Positions 1 through 10,000 of a stretch of 64,000 nt of DNA are shown piece by piece (position 1 is the first letter of the stretch; the number at the start of each line of letters is the position of its first letter). Under the pieces are notes generated by a model that saw only the letters and a program-made list of their open reading frames with translations, ran no database searches and was not told where the DNA came from. The position numbers were made by a program, and so were the translations under genes. The stretch lies in contig NZ_SZPZ01000001.1 in assembly GCF_005233875.1 (NCBI RefSeq), forward strand, positions 1,798,001 through 1,862,000, read 5' to 3'. Source of the DNA: Kribbella jiaozuonensis (GTDB lineage: Bacteria > Actinomycetota > Actinomycetes > Propionibacteriales > Kribbellaceae).

Positions 1-303
1 TGTGGCTGTGTCCACGCCACGTTTGAGGTCCTGCAGAACCTCTTCGAACGTAGGTTCCACCGTCACCGAGTCGACCCGCAGGGCGAACGTCAGAAAGGCC
101 GGCAGCGCGGCGACGTGATGCCCGAGCATCAACAGCTCGTTTGGAAGCCATCCCCGCCGCTCGACCTGCTTCCGCGGCCAGCTTTTCCCCAGGTGCCCTT
201 CCAACATGTCGATGCACCGCGCAACCGCCGCCACGCCGGCCGGACTGTACCGCTGCTCACTTCGACGCCGAAGCTCCGCCCAGTTCGGCCACTCGCTATT
301 CAC
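1..303 (-). CDS. Hypothetical protein, 3' part cut by the window edge
   Basis: An open minus-strand frame runs off the left edge. It reads as plausible protein (WPNWAELRRR near its start, then MLEGHLGKSWPRKQVERRGW, then an acidic EPTFEEVLQDLKRG stretch). The start is uncertain: GTG at 303 is used here; a TTG at 354 or ATG at 207 are alternatives, and none has a strong ribosome binding site. It follows the 386-residue gene upstream by about 20 bases, so co-transcription is likely. I do not recognise the family. No membrane segment or catalytic motif is visible in the part present. Confidence 0.45.
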   Translation of the reverse strand, partial: MNSEWPNWAELRRRSEQRYSPAGVAAVARCIDMLEGHLGKSWPRKQVERRGWLPNELLMLGHHVAALPAFLTFALRVDSVTVEPTFEEVLQDLKRGVDTAT

Positions 304-323
304 CGCCAGAGCATCCCACGTTG

Positions 324-1484
324 CTATCGGAACCGGGCATCGACGCGTGGCCAAGGACTGGTGTAGACGAGTCCCGACACGAACTCGTGCGCGCTGTTAT
401 GCATGTCAACAAGCCGCTTGAGCGGATCGCGAGGGTACGAGACTTCAGCGGGGGAAAGCTCAGGTGGGGGTTCTGTCTCGTCGCCGGTCTGCAACTGCCG
501 GAAGACGATCGCATTTCGTGCAGTCCAGACGTCGTAAGCATGTGGGTTTGCGCCCAGGAACCAGAAATGGGAGCTGCATCGCTCTGCACGCTCAAGCGCC
601 GCCTGTATCTCGGACGTATCTTCGACAGATATGTCCGGGTACATCTCCAGAGATCTGAGAAAGGTTCGAATCTCGAGGGTGCCTAAGGTCAGCGCATACA
701 GAAGGATCAGTTCGCTGCTGTAGTGATCGAAGCGCGGCCAGTCGTGAGTGAAGTTGCGCCCGTAGGTGTCGGCCAGCAGGTCGGCCACTGGGTGAGTGTA
801 GCCGCTCAAGAATCGGTAATGCGATGCAAGGCGGCCAGCGTCGTCCGGGTCGACCAGGTCGTTCGCTTGGAGGTTAACGAGTAGCGAGCTCCACGTCAGG
901 TAGGTCTTCCACAGCGCGTCGTTCTCCTTGGCAAGTTCGCGAAGCTCGGAGACGTCGATCAAGCCGTCGCCCTCTTGTTGGGCCGGACTGCCTAGTCCCG
1001 GACTGTATTGCCGGAGGAGGAAGTAGTAGATGCTCACCTGCTGGCGTCGACCGGCGGCGTCAGGCTCGCTGAAGGGTCCTTCGCGGACGATCCTGACCTC
1101 ACCCTTCCTGGTGCGCGTCCACTCCTTGATATCAGCTGTCCAGGCTTTCCCGACGGCTTTGTCTGCCTGCCACTGCTCCCAGGTCCGTTCGTCGACGCCG
1201 CGCTGGTGCTGAACGAAGGTCCTGCCGAGGAACACCAACCAGTCAACGAGGACCTGCTCCAGGCCCGTACGCACCAGAGCGAAGGCTGAGCTGTATCTCG
1301 TCCGCTCAGCCAGAAGAACTGCGCTCGAGAGATGCGAACCGAGTTGCCGCACGCGTTCGGCCTTGTCGCTCACGTCAAGGTATTGGGTGTCGGACCATTG
1401 CAATCTGGAGTGCATGCTGTCCAGGATCTGGCTCAGATCGTGCCAAGCTCCAGCCAGCGCGGTGTGGCTGTCATCCGCAGTCAT
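324..1484 (-). CDS. Hypothetical protein, 386 aa, mostly helical
   Basis: The ATG at 1484 is chosen because GGAG lies 9 bases upstream (1493-1496); an in-frame GTG at 1499 lacks such a site. The protein is soluble and helix-rich. It has an N-terminal four-helix-like region (residues ~1-90, with AERTRYSSAFALVRTGLEQ) that recalls HEPN-type or DUF5677-like helical folds. A middle part is rich in charged residues, and the C-terminus is proline-rich (TEPPPELSPAEVSYPRDP). No RxxxxH motif that would mark an active HEPN RNase is obvious, so a nuclease call is not made. It is downstream of the Gabija-like genes on the same strand. Function unknown. Confidence 0.7.
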   Translation of the reverse strand: MTADDSHTALAGAWHDLSQILDSMHSRLQWSDTQYLDVSDKAERVRQLGSHLSSAVLLAERTRYSSAFALVRTGLEQVLVDWLVFLGRTFVQHQRGVDERTWEQWQADKAVGKAWTADIKEWTRTRKGEVRIVREGPFSEPDAAGRRQQVSIYYFLLRQYSPGLGSPAQQEGDGLIDVSELRELAKENDALWKTYLTWSSLLVNLQANDLVDPDDAGRLASHYRFLSGYTHPVADLLADTYGRNFTHDWPRFDHYSSELILLYALTLGTLEIRTFLRSLEMYPDISVEDTSEIQAALERAERCSSHFWFLGANPHAYDVWTARNAIVFRQLQTGDETEPPPELSPAEVSYPRDPLKRLVDMHNSAHEFVSGLVYTSPWPRVDARFR

Positions 1485-1565
1485 GCTTGGATTCTCCACT
1501 TCGAAGCGGAACGACCTGCGACGTCGTCGATTCCTTGACCGCGCTGGCGGTATGGTTCGGCGATG

Positions 1566-2549
1566 CTAGTTGTTTGCTGAGGCGTGCTCATGAAAGGACT
1601 CGCTGGCCACGAGGGTTGTGAGCGCCGCGAGCAGAGCGGCGATCTTGGCGACAGTCGCGAGATACTCAGTGTGGTCGGCGTCGATCGTGGAGTCCTGGAT
1701 CGACAGGACGATTTCGGGCTGGAGCAGGTCAACTGCGATGACGAAGAAGCCGATGAGCGACGTGGCGCCGAGCAGAATTGGAATGGTCCAGCGACGACTG
1801 GTCGGCCGTGTCGGCCGGTTAGTACGTGGTGTGACGACACGGCCAGCGATCCTGCGCGGCCGCGCGTTCGAGTTCTCCGCGCGAGTCTCTCTTTCCGCTA
1901 TGACCACTGAGGCACCGATCAGGATCGTGAAGATCAGTGCGATTGTGTACCACGGGGTTGCCCGCAGCGCGCTCCAGGCTTCTGAGCTGTAGATCGTCAG
2001 GATGAAGGTGGCGCTCACTACAGCGATTGGAACTGCGCCGCGCCCAGCTGCCCTGCCCAGATCGGACAGCGGACGGACCAGTTTTCTATGTGCCAGCGGC
2101 TCCGTTACTCCCATGACGCTGCCGACGAGTCCGCCGAGCAATGCGAGGCCTGCTGCCATCAACGCAAGGAACGGGAAGGTGTCTCCTTCGTCAGGTTGCA
2201 GTACGCGCTGCGCCGCCAGCGCGACCAAGACGATCATTGAGGCGACAATCACCCCGAGTGTAAGCTTTCGGCGAAGGTATGCAGTTCTCTCGACCGGATT
2301 CATCGCCATCAGGATGTTGACCACCCCGACGGCGCGCCCGCCCCGCAGGATGAGCCAAGTGATACCTGAGGCGATCGCGAACAGGCACCATGCGTATGGG
2401 TAGCTGGCGCCGAGCGGAGCGCAGTACTCACTGCACTCAAAGAAGGTGTTCCAGTCATCTCGAACGAGCAACACATAGAACATGATGGCAAGTCCGAACG
2501 TGAACGCAGCCAACGCAAACCTAATTCGCCACCCGAGCGTCGAACGCAT
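1566..2549 (-). CDS. Multi-pass membrane protein, 327 aa
   Basis: Start ATG 2549 has GGGAGG 5 bases upstream. Hydrophobic segments lie at about residues 8-27, 50-67, 97-113, 126-146, 172-190, 199-219, 258-277 and 303-318, so seven or eight membrane spans are likely. A basic arginine/proline-rich cytoplasmic stretch (~225-250) precedes the last third. A CxxxC pair near residues 38-42 lies in the first external loop. I do not recognise the family. It follows the helicase gene by 170 bases on the same strand and could be a membrane partner of the defence pair or an independent gene. Confidence 0.7.
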   Translation of the reverse strand: MRSTLGWRIRFALAAFTFGLAIMFYVLLVRDDWNTFFECSEYCAPLGASYPYAWCLFAIASGITWLILRGGRAVGVVNILMAMNPVERTAYLRRKLTLGVIVASMIVLVALAAQRVLQPDEGDTFPFLALMAAGLALLGGLVGSVMGVTEPLAHRKLVRPLSDLGRAAGRGAVPIAVVSATFILTIYSSEAWSALRATPWYTIALIFTILIGASVVIAERETRAENSNARPRRIAGRVVTPRTNRPTRPTSRRWTIPILLGATSLIGFFVIAVDLLQPEIVLSIQDSTIDADHTEYLATVAKIAALLAALTTLVASESFHEHASANN

Positions 2550-2719
2550 TCAGCCTCCCGTACTCTGGCGATATCCGATATTTTGACTTGTCACCCTTGC
2601 TATCGGCGACGATGAGAGCCTTGTTACTGGCGCCATCCACGGGCCGCCTGGCAAGAACTCAGCGGACGACCCATCGCTACCGAGGCCAGTGACTCCGCGT
2701 CGGTCGACCCCTTTGACGC

Positions 2720-4396
2720 TCATCGAGTCCGTTCACGTCGGTCCTGGTCGGCGAGGTCGAGGAAGGTCCGCTGTGCGGTGCGCTGCGCGTCCCAGCGTTG
2801 TACCGGAGCGGCAGGTCGTGCGCGGTAGTCGACATGAGTGAGTACCAGTTCGTTCTTTGCCCGTGAGATCGCGACGAAGAACTCGGAGATGGCCGCGCTC
2901 GGGTCGCCCCAGAAGAGCTGTTCCTCTACGCCGAGGACGATGACCTTTTCGAACTCGAGGCCCTTGCATTTGTGGATGGTGAGGATGCGTACGGCGTCGA
3001 GCTCGGAGAGGCGCTTGAGTGCGCCGGCCGGGCTGCCGTCGACGAGGAGCTCTTTCTCGAAAGCGCCTAGCGCCTCGTCAACTATGTCGTCCAGCCGGGA
3101 TCCTTGCTGGTAGGCAGGAGACAACGCCGCCAGCACAGGCCTGGACAAGCAGTCGAGGAGCCTGCGGATGAGCGGCGCCCAGGCGTCGATTGCGTCTTCG
3201 CCGAAGCTGGGTCGGCGAACCTCGGCTCGCACCTCACGCAAGAGGCGTTTCAGCCGGCTGTCGAAGCGCAGTGCGGCTTCCTCGGAGGCACCGGCGCGGC
3301 CGGCGATCCGCATCAAGTCGGTGTAGGCCTGCGGTTGCCTGTCGTCGGCGACTACGCGAATGAAGTTGAAGATGAGGGCTGCGACTGGTTCGGCGTTCAG
3401 ATCCTGGCGTTCCTGTTCGTTGCGGCAGGCAATGTCGCGATTGTGGAGCTCCTCGACGAGAGGGCCGGCGACGAGACTCGCCTGCTGCCGGACCAGCACA
3501 GCGATCTCAGCCGGTGCTACGCCGGCCTGGAGCCACTTCTCGATCAGGTCTGCGACCCCGATTGCCTCGTCGGCATCGGAATCGAAGTGTCGGACGGTGA
3601 TGAGTCCTTCGTCGCCAACGAGTTCCTCGTCCGGACTGACCGCTTGCGGGTCCATGACGGCGATCATCCGGTTCTGCATCCGGCGCAACCGTGGCGCGGA
3701 GCGGAAATTCTGGTACAGCGGCAACGGTTCGGCCGTGAAGTCCTCGGCGAAGATCTTCAGGACTCCATTCAAGGCGCCTGCCCACGCCATGATCCGCTGC
3801 TTCACGTCGCCGACTGCGGTGAGGATGACGGGTGTGCCTTTGAAAGCGGCGCAGACGAATCCGTACTGATTTCTGGTCGCGTCCTGGAACTCGTCGAGGA
3901 AGACGTGGCTGTAGGTCTGCCGAAGCGCGCCCCGCGCGTGCTGGTTGGTCTCGAGGATCTTGAGCGCGAGCGGAACCAGATCGTCGAATGTGATTTGTTC
4001 ATCTGCGATCCGGATGGCGGGATCGATTCGGTAGTCCGGAGGCAGCGCGTCCGGCCCGGTCAAGGTCGGCCGGTAGTTGTCGATGAGCCGTTTGGCGAAC
4101 GCGTGGAACGTGAAGCTGTCGAAGCGAGCTGCGAACTGAGGGCCCGATCGGACCCGGACCCGGTCCCGAAGATTGCGCGCAGCATCGATCTTGAACGAGA
4201 TCGCGAGGATTCTGCGCGGGTAGGGGCAGATGCCGGTGCGGAGCAGGAAGTCGGCTCGCTGCGCGAGCAGTTCCGTCTTGCCAGCTCCGGGGCCTGCCGC
4301 GACCACGACGTTTCGGTCGGTCATGGTGACAGCGGTGAGTGCGTTCTGTTCCAGGCGCAGTTCGCCGACCGGCCGCCAGTCTTCGGGGTTGATCAT
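2720..4396 (-). CDS. gajB: UvrD/Rep-like superfamily 1 helicase, GajB-like
   Basis: This 558-residue protein starts at ATG 4396, sharing ATGA with the stop of the upstream nuclease gene, so translation is coupled. SF1 helicase motifs are in order: Walker A AGPGAGKT (34-41), DEFQD (168-172), GDVKQRIMAWAGA (motif III, from ~196), QNFRS (motif IV, 229-233), TIHKCKGLEFEKV (motif V) and VAISRAKNELVLTH (motif VI). It is shorter than UvrD/PcrA (~700), as GajB helicases are (~500). In Gabija, GajB binds GajA and responds to DNA termini released during phage infection; that is family knowledge. The adjacency and order match Gabija and class 2 OLD loci. An upstream in-frame extension to 5305 is only overlap with the nuclease gene and is excluded. 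Confidence 0.88.
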   Translation of the reverse strand: MINPEDWRPVGELRLEQNALTAVTMTDRNVVVAAGPGAGKTELLAQRADFLLRTGICPYPRRILAISFKIDAARNLRDRVRVRSGPQFAARFDSFTFHAFAKRLIDNYRPTLTGPDALPPDYRIDPAIRIADEQITFDDLVPLALKILETNQHARGALRQTYSHVFLDEFQDATRNQYGFVCAAFKGTPVILTAVGDVKQRIMAWAGALNGVLKIFAEDFTAEPLPLYQNFRSAPRLRRMQNRMIAVMDPQAVSPDEELVGDEGLITVRHFDSDADEAIGVADLIEKWLQAGVAPAEIAVLVRQQASLVAGPLVEELHNRDIACRNEQERQDLNAEPVAALIFNFIRVVADDRQPQAYTDLMRIAGRAGASEEAALRFDSRLKRLLREVRAEVRRPSFGEDAIDAWAPLIRRLLDCLSRPVLAALSPAYQQGSRLDDIVDEALGAFEKELLVDGSPAGALKRLSELDAVRILTIHKCKGLEFEKVIVLGVEEQLFWGDPSAAISEFFVAISRAKNELVLTHVDYRARPAAPVQRWDAQRTAQRTFLDLADQDRRERTR

Positions 4397-6333
4397 TCCG
4401 GGAGCTCGGCGAGTTCGGTCCGCACGCGCTCGAGCAGACGACTCAGGACGTCTGGCAGGTCCTCGAGCAACTCCTCGTCGATGAGGGAAGCGAGTGCCGC
4501 GAGATGCGTGGCCGGTTTGCTCTTCAGGTCGAACATTGCGTGGTAATCCTCGAGCAGGTTCAAGCGGTCGGTTCCGAGCCGGGCGGAGTTCTTGTGCTTC
4601 TTGCCGAGGACGGCAGCCAGCGTGGTGTCGTCGGGGCTCTCCGGATCGACGTTGTATGCGTCCGGGTAGGCCTCCAACATCAGCAGGTCGAGGTCCAGCG
4701 GTGCGGAGAAGAAGACGCCTTGCTCCTCTAGTGCCTCGACAGGCCCGCCCGCCCGATCGAATGACGGACGGTCTCCGAGGCGAGGGAAGTCCTCGTCGGC
4801 GTTCCACTTGGGCAAAGCATCGATGCTCTTGGCGGCAAATCTGCCGGGCCGGATGAGGTTGACTTGTCTCAGGGCGTTGCGGACGCGACCCCAGCCACCG
4901 CCATGGCGCGCGGAGTCGAGATCGAGCAAAGTGACGAAGGGGATCTCGATTTCGTTGAGGAGCCGCCAGAAGTGGTTCACGTGGCGTCCCCCGAGGGGGA
5001 CCACGGAGATGGATGCGTCGTCCTCGGCGATGTCCGCGGCGGCCAGTACCCGCGGCAGGACGACCTGTTCGCTGGCGCCTTCGCCGAGGATCACCAGCCT
5101 GGAGAAGTACAACTCCGGATAGGCCCGAACAGCCTCGCGGACGTACTTGGCAGCCACCTCGTCGTCGTCCGGCAGAATGATTCGCCGAACAGTCGTCTCG
5201 CGGTCGCTGTTCAGCCGGAGGAAGCGGATCGACTCTGGGTCGACGCGACGCAGGAGCGTGGGGGCGTGAGTTGCGATCAGTGCTTGAACCCCGTGTTGCT
5301 CGCATGCTGCGCGGAGCTGACGGATGATACGGCCGAGGTACTGCGGTGCGAGGCTGTTCTCGGGCTCCTCGAGCGCGATGATCGTGTGAACGGGTGGCCG
5401 GAGGCGATCCGGATCCAGTGAGGTCTCCGTGCCGGCCAGAACCTTCCTGGCGAGCGACTGCCAGGCAAGAACCAGTGAGATGTACAGCAGTGACTGCTGA
5501 CCGTCGCTGAGGCGCCCGAATGGCAGGGGCTCAGTCCCGTGCGAAGGCAGGAAGTTCACCGTGAGTTGGCGCAGGATCCCCTCCAAGTCGTCGTGGCCAA
5601 AGGCGAGTGATGGGTCCTTGAAGAAGTCGCCGCGATGCAGTCCCGACCACTGTTCGGTGAGCAGGGCGCCGGTGGCGGCGACCGCCTCGTTACCTACCAG
5701 AGCGCCGGTAATCTGGACCGCCAGATCAGTCATCTCCTCGCGCTGTGTGGCCCAGTCCGCAGCCCGGAGTGTTCGTCCGAGCAAGGATCCTGTGGTGTAG
5801 GCGATGTGATCTGCTGGGTCGCGACGCGCAGGCAGGTAGTGCACCTCGATGTGTCCGCGGTCGTACCGGGACATCTCGGCCTGCTCGATCGGTTCGCCGT
5901 CCTCGTCCACGCGGAGCACGTACTCGAGCCTCTCGTCGACGACACCGTCCGAGGCGATGACGGCGGTCAACCGGATGCGCAGCCGGGGAATGTCGTCCGC
6001 GGACTCGATCCGCATGTGGGCGAAGTTCGGGGGGATGCCGGCGTGCTGATCGTCAGCGGCGGCCTCGGGAAACTCGATGTCGACTTCGATCCACAATGAC
6101 GGGGTCTTCCCGTCGCCCTCCGCCGAGGCGCGGGCCAGCGGGACGTGGAAATCCTCCAACCGTATCTTGCGTTGTGCCTGGAGTGGGCTGAACAACCGTG
6201 ACAGCGCCTCCAATACGGACGTTTTGCCGGACCCGTTCGGTCCCAGCACGTACGTCAATTCGTCAAGCGGGATCGAGGTAGGTTCCGGTCCAAAGGACTG
6301 GAAGTTTCGCAACCGGATCCTGACGATCTTCAT
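4393..6333 (-). CDS. gajA: OLD-family ATPase/TOPRIM endonuclease, GajA-like
   Basis: Start ATG 6333 follows AGGGG by 5 bases; 646 residues. N-terminal ABC-type ATPase: Walker A GPNGSGKT (31-38), signature-like LSDGQQ (275-280), Walker B IALEEPEN (319-326) and switch His in THAPTL (~356). C-terminal TOPRIM: VILGEGASE with Glu418, then LLDLDSARHGG with Asp471/Asp473, the metal ligands. GajA-type proteins cut phage DNA when nucleotide is depleted, and assemble with GajB (family knowledge). At 646 residues it is slightly longer than the type protein (~580), the extra length lying in the C-terminal tail. A RecF-like or plain OLD protein is the alternative, but the overlapping UvrD-like gene favours Gabija. 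Confidence 0.88.
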   Translation of the reverse strand: MKIVRIRLRNFQSFGPEPTSIPLDELTYVLGPNGSGKTSVLEALSRLFSPLQAQRKIRLEDFHVPLARASAEGDGKTPSLWIEVDIEFPEAAADDQHAGIPPNFAHMRIESADDIPRLRIRLTAVIASDGVVDERLEYVLRVDEDGEPIEQAEMSRYDRGHIEVHYLPARRDPADHIAYTTGSLLGRTLRAADWATQREEMTDLAVQITGALVGNEAVAATGALLTEQWSGLHRGDFFKDPSLAFGHDDLEGILRQLTVNFLPSHGTEPLPFGRLSDGQQSLLYISLVLAWQSLARKVLAGTETSLDPDRLRPPVHTIIALEEPENSLAPQYLGRIIRQLRAACEQHGVQALIATHAPTLLRRVDPESIRFLRLNSDRETTVRRIILPDDDEVAAKYVREAVRAYPELYFSRLVILGEGASEQVVLPRVLAAADIAEDDASISVVPLGGRHVNHFWRLLNEIEIPFVTLLDLDSARHGGGWGRVRNALRQVNLIRPGRFAAKSIDALPKWNADEDFPRLGDRPSFDRAGGPVEALEEQGVFFSAPLDLDLLMLEAYPDAYNVDPESPDDTTLAAVLGKKHKNSARLGTDRLNLLEDYHAMFDLKSKPATHLAALASLIDEELLEDLPDVLSRLLERVRTELAELPE

Positions 6334-6417
6334 GCATGCCCCTACCAATTGCCAAAGCGCCTCATGTTCGACGCCAGAGCCTAGGAGATGCGAATTTGAC
6401 CGGCCAAGTTTCGCTGG

Positions 6418-6795
6418 TCACCACAGCAGTCGGATGGCGATTGTGATGGTCGAGAAGACCAGAATCCACAGGATCACCGGGCCTGACGCGCCTCGAAACT
6501 TGATGAGGGTGCCGATCGACATCTCGATCTTGTCGAACCTGGCCTCGAAGAGAACCACGATGAGGTAGGCCAGCAGGGCGGCCGATGGCAGTCCGACCAT
6601 GACGGGGTAGTGCTCGATCAGCAGTTGGCGAAACCACGGCGCGCCGGTGACTGACCAGTCGATGATCGACAGTAGGAACGAGAGGCCGATGAGGCCGCCG
6701 ACAACCATTGCACCCCAGGTGACCATATTTTTGAAGCGCCTGGAGACGTACGTCGGTGGCGCTACCGGCACACTCGAATTCGCCTCAGCCGTCAT
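6418..6795 (-). CDS. Small three-span membrane protein, 125 aa
   Basis: ATG 6795 is preceded directly by AGGGGGAGAT, a strong ribosome binding site, and is preferred over the upstream in-frame start at 6879. After a polar N-terminus (~25 residues) there are three hydrophobic segments: ~30-52 (WGAMVVGGLIGLSFLLSII), ~67-88 (MVGLPSAALLAYLIVVLF) and ~105-124 (PVILWILVFSTITIAIRLL). It lies 84 bases upstream of the gajA-like gene on the same strand and is the first gene of the run, so it probably shares the defence promoter. No family recognised; it could be a membrane effector, anchor or antitoxin-like partner. Confidence 0.72.
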   Translation of the reverse strand: MTAEANSSVPVAPPTYVSRRFKNMVTWGAMVVGGLIGLSFLLSIIDWSVTGAPWFRQLLIEHYPVMVGLPSAALLAYLIVVLFEARFDKIEMSIGTLIKFRGASGPVILWILVFSTITIAIRLLW

Positions 6796-7067
6796 ATCTC
6801 CCCCTGAAATGTCATGGTCCCGGCACTGTAGTGGCCTTTGCTGCAGGCCAGCAGCCCTTGCGGACTGAATGATTCCCACTGTTTGGCGTGGTGATACGGC
6901 AAGGAATTGACAGTTGCCGGCAGGCCCTTCTCGAACAAACGGCTGCTTGTCGCGGCGTTGGATCGTCGGGTTTCGCGACTGTGTAACGGCAGTCGATTCA
7001 GACCGATGTACGGGGAGAGTGGCGGGGCCGGGGGGTGGCCTGGGTGGTCCGAACGGGGGAGACGTAC

Positions 7068-10000
7068 GTGGTTGCTGTTCGTTGTGCTCGGCAACTGATT
7101 GCTGCCCGGCGACGGATCGGGTTGGTGACGGTCGGGGCGCTGGTTGTTTCTGCTTTGGTGGTGCCGGTTGCGAACGTCGAAGCCGAGGCAGCCGAGGCAG
7201 CCGAGGCGCGGTCGAGTCTGACCAGCGTGCCTACCGTTGCGGCCACGCTGAGTGCCGTGCCTCGAGTTACGGCGGTTTCGCCGGCGGCAGGACCGCTCGC
7301 GGGTGGTACGACGGTGACGGTCTCGGGCGCCAATCTGACCGGCGCAACGGCGGTCACCTTTGGCGGCGTCAAGGGAACGTCGCTGGTTCGCGTGTCGGCG
7401 ACCCGGGTGCGGGCTGTAGTTCCGAAGCGCACCGCGGCGGGCGTCGTGGATGTCCGTGTGGTGACGCCTGGCGGGACCAGCGCTGTCGCGACGACGGCGA
7501 AGTACACGTACGCCGCGGCGCCGAAGGTCAGCGCTGTGTCGCCTGTTGCAGGTCCGCTGACCGCCGGCGCTGTTGTCACCCTGACTGGTGTGAACCTGAC
7601 GAGTGCGAGTGCGGTCACATTCGGGGGAGTGAAGAGCAGCAGCGTCGTGAGGGTTTCCGCGACGCAGGTCCGGGCGTCTGCCCCAGCGCGCAGTACGGCG
7701 GGACTTGTGGATGTCCGGGTGGTGACGCCGGGTGGGATGAGTGCCATTGCAGCGGCGGCTAGGTACACCTACACGACGGCACCGAAGGTCACAGCTGTCT
7801 CGCCGGCCGCCGGGCCGCTGAGCGGCGGCACGGTCATCACCGTCACCGGCGCGAATCTCACGGGCGCGACTGCCGTGACCGTAGGCGGCGTGAACGGGAC
7901 GTCGCTCGTTCGTGTGTCGGCAACGCAGGTGAAGGTCGCGACGCCTGCGCGCGCGTCAGCGGGTGTGACGGATGTGCGCGTGGTGACTCCAGGCGGCTCG
8001 AGTCCGGTCGCAGCGAAGTTCACCTACACGGCAGCACCGGCGATCACTGCGGTCTCTCCGGCCGGCGGACCATTGGCCGGTGGCACTGTGACGATCAGCG
8101 GTACCAATCTGACCGGTGCCACCGCGGTGACGTTCGGCGGTGTCGCCGGAACGGCGCTGACGCAACTGTCTGCGTCGCAGGTACGTGTCGTTGCCCCCGC
8201 CCGCGCAACGGCTGGAGTTGTCGACGTTCGGCTCACCACGTCAGGTGGAACCAGCCCGGTCGCGACCGCTGCGAAGTACACCTATTTCGCCTCCCCGACG
8301 ATCACCGCTGTCGCGCCGAACACAGGATCGACAGCCGGCGGGACGATGGTCACGATCACTGGCACGAACCTCGCCGGCGCCACGGCTGTCACCTTCGGGG
8401 GAGCAGCAGGTACGGCGTTGACGCAGATCTCGGCGACTCAGCTACGCGTCACAGCTCCCGCTCGTGCGTCGGCAGACGTCATCGATGTCCGCGTGGTGAC
8501 GGCCGGCGGCACCAGCGCGATCGCGACCTCGGCGAAGTTCACCTACTACGCGGCCCCAACGATCAGCGCGATCGCTCCGAACACCGGACCGACTGCTGGC
8601 GGGACAGTCGTCACCATCACCGGCACGAACCTTGCCGGCGCGACGGCTGTGACGTTCGGCGGTGTAGCAGGCACGGCTCTTGCACAGATCTCGACGACCC
8701 AGGTTCGCGTGACGACTCCGCTGCGGACGACGGCCGGCATGGTCGACGTCCGTGTAGTGACTCCTGGCGGGACGAGTTCCCCGGCGGCGTCGGCGAACTA
8801 CACCTACGCGGCCCCTGTCATCGAGCACTGCGGAGCTCTGATCGAGTCGACAACTTGGGCCGCAGGAACCGTCCACGTGCTTACCTGCCCGGTGACCATG
8901 GACCCCGGTGTCACACTCACGATCGCGGCCGGTGCCATCGTCAAGATCAGCGGGGGATCTATCCGCCTCAGCGGCGGTGTACTACGAGCATTAGGCACGG
9001 CGGATGCCCCGATCACCATCACCACGTTCGCGGACGACACAGTCGGCGGTGACACGAACGGCGACGGTGCCGCGACGTCACCGACGACCGGCGGCGCGTT
9101 CCTCACGACGTACTACGGAACTGTGCTGCTCGACCACGTCGATACGCGATGGGTCGAACGACTGGTCGAACCGGGCTCCTGCTGCCAGGAGTCACCTGAC
9201 ATCACGATCCGGAACTCCAGCTTCAGCCTCAGCGAACCTCGCCGTTCGGGAGGCACCAACGTATGGGGATCCGTCAGCATCAGCCGGTGCACCACCGGGG
9301 CGATCACAGACAATCGCTTCTCCCGGGTCTCGTTGAGCCTGTATCAATGCCCTGCCCAGGTCGCAGGCAACTCCTTCACCGAGACCGAGAACCCGCTGAG
9401 CGTCACCAGCCACGACGACCTCAGCCAGATCGCGATGTCAGGTGCCCGACGCAACACCTTCACCGGCACCGGCAACCGGCGGGCCGTCCGCATCGGCGGG
9501 ACGATCCCCGCCGGAGGAGTGTTCCAGTTTGACCGTGGCCCGGTCGTGATTCCGAACGTCTATGTCAGCGGCCAGCTAGTCGTTCCGCCGGGCGCGGTGA
9601 TCAAGGACGGTCATGTCACCGTCGGCAGGGGTGGTCTGGTCCGTGCCGCCGGTACAGCAGACGAGCCGGTCGCCATCACCACTCTCGACGACGACACCGT
9701 TGGCGGCGACACCAACGGCGACGGTACGGCGACCACTCCCAAAACCAGCGGGAGCACCTTCCTCACGACGAACGCCGGATCTATCCGACTCGACCACGTC
9801 GACATGCGGTGGATCGCGAACCCGATCCAGTCCGGATGCTGCGATGACTCCGCGGAGATCACGATCCGGGACTCCAGCTTCGTCCTGACCGAACCCCAGC
9901 GCTCCGGGGAGTACACCTCGTGGGGATCGATGGCGACCGGACGGTGCAGCTCCGGCGCGATCTCCGGAAACCACTTCACGCACATCTCGCTCAGCGTCTA

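Noticed and set aside
3104..4546. Plus-strand frame of 480 codons over the helicase gene
   Set aside because: Shadow of the helicase, whose SF1 motifs are complete on the minus strand.
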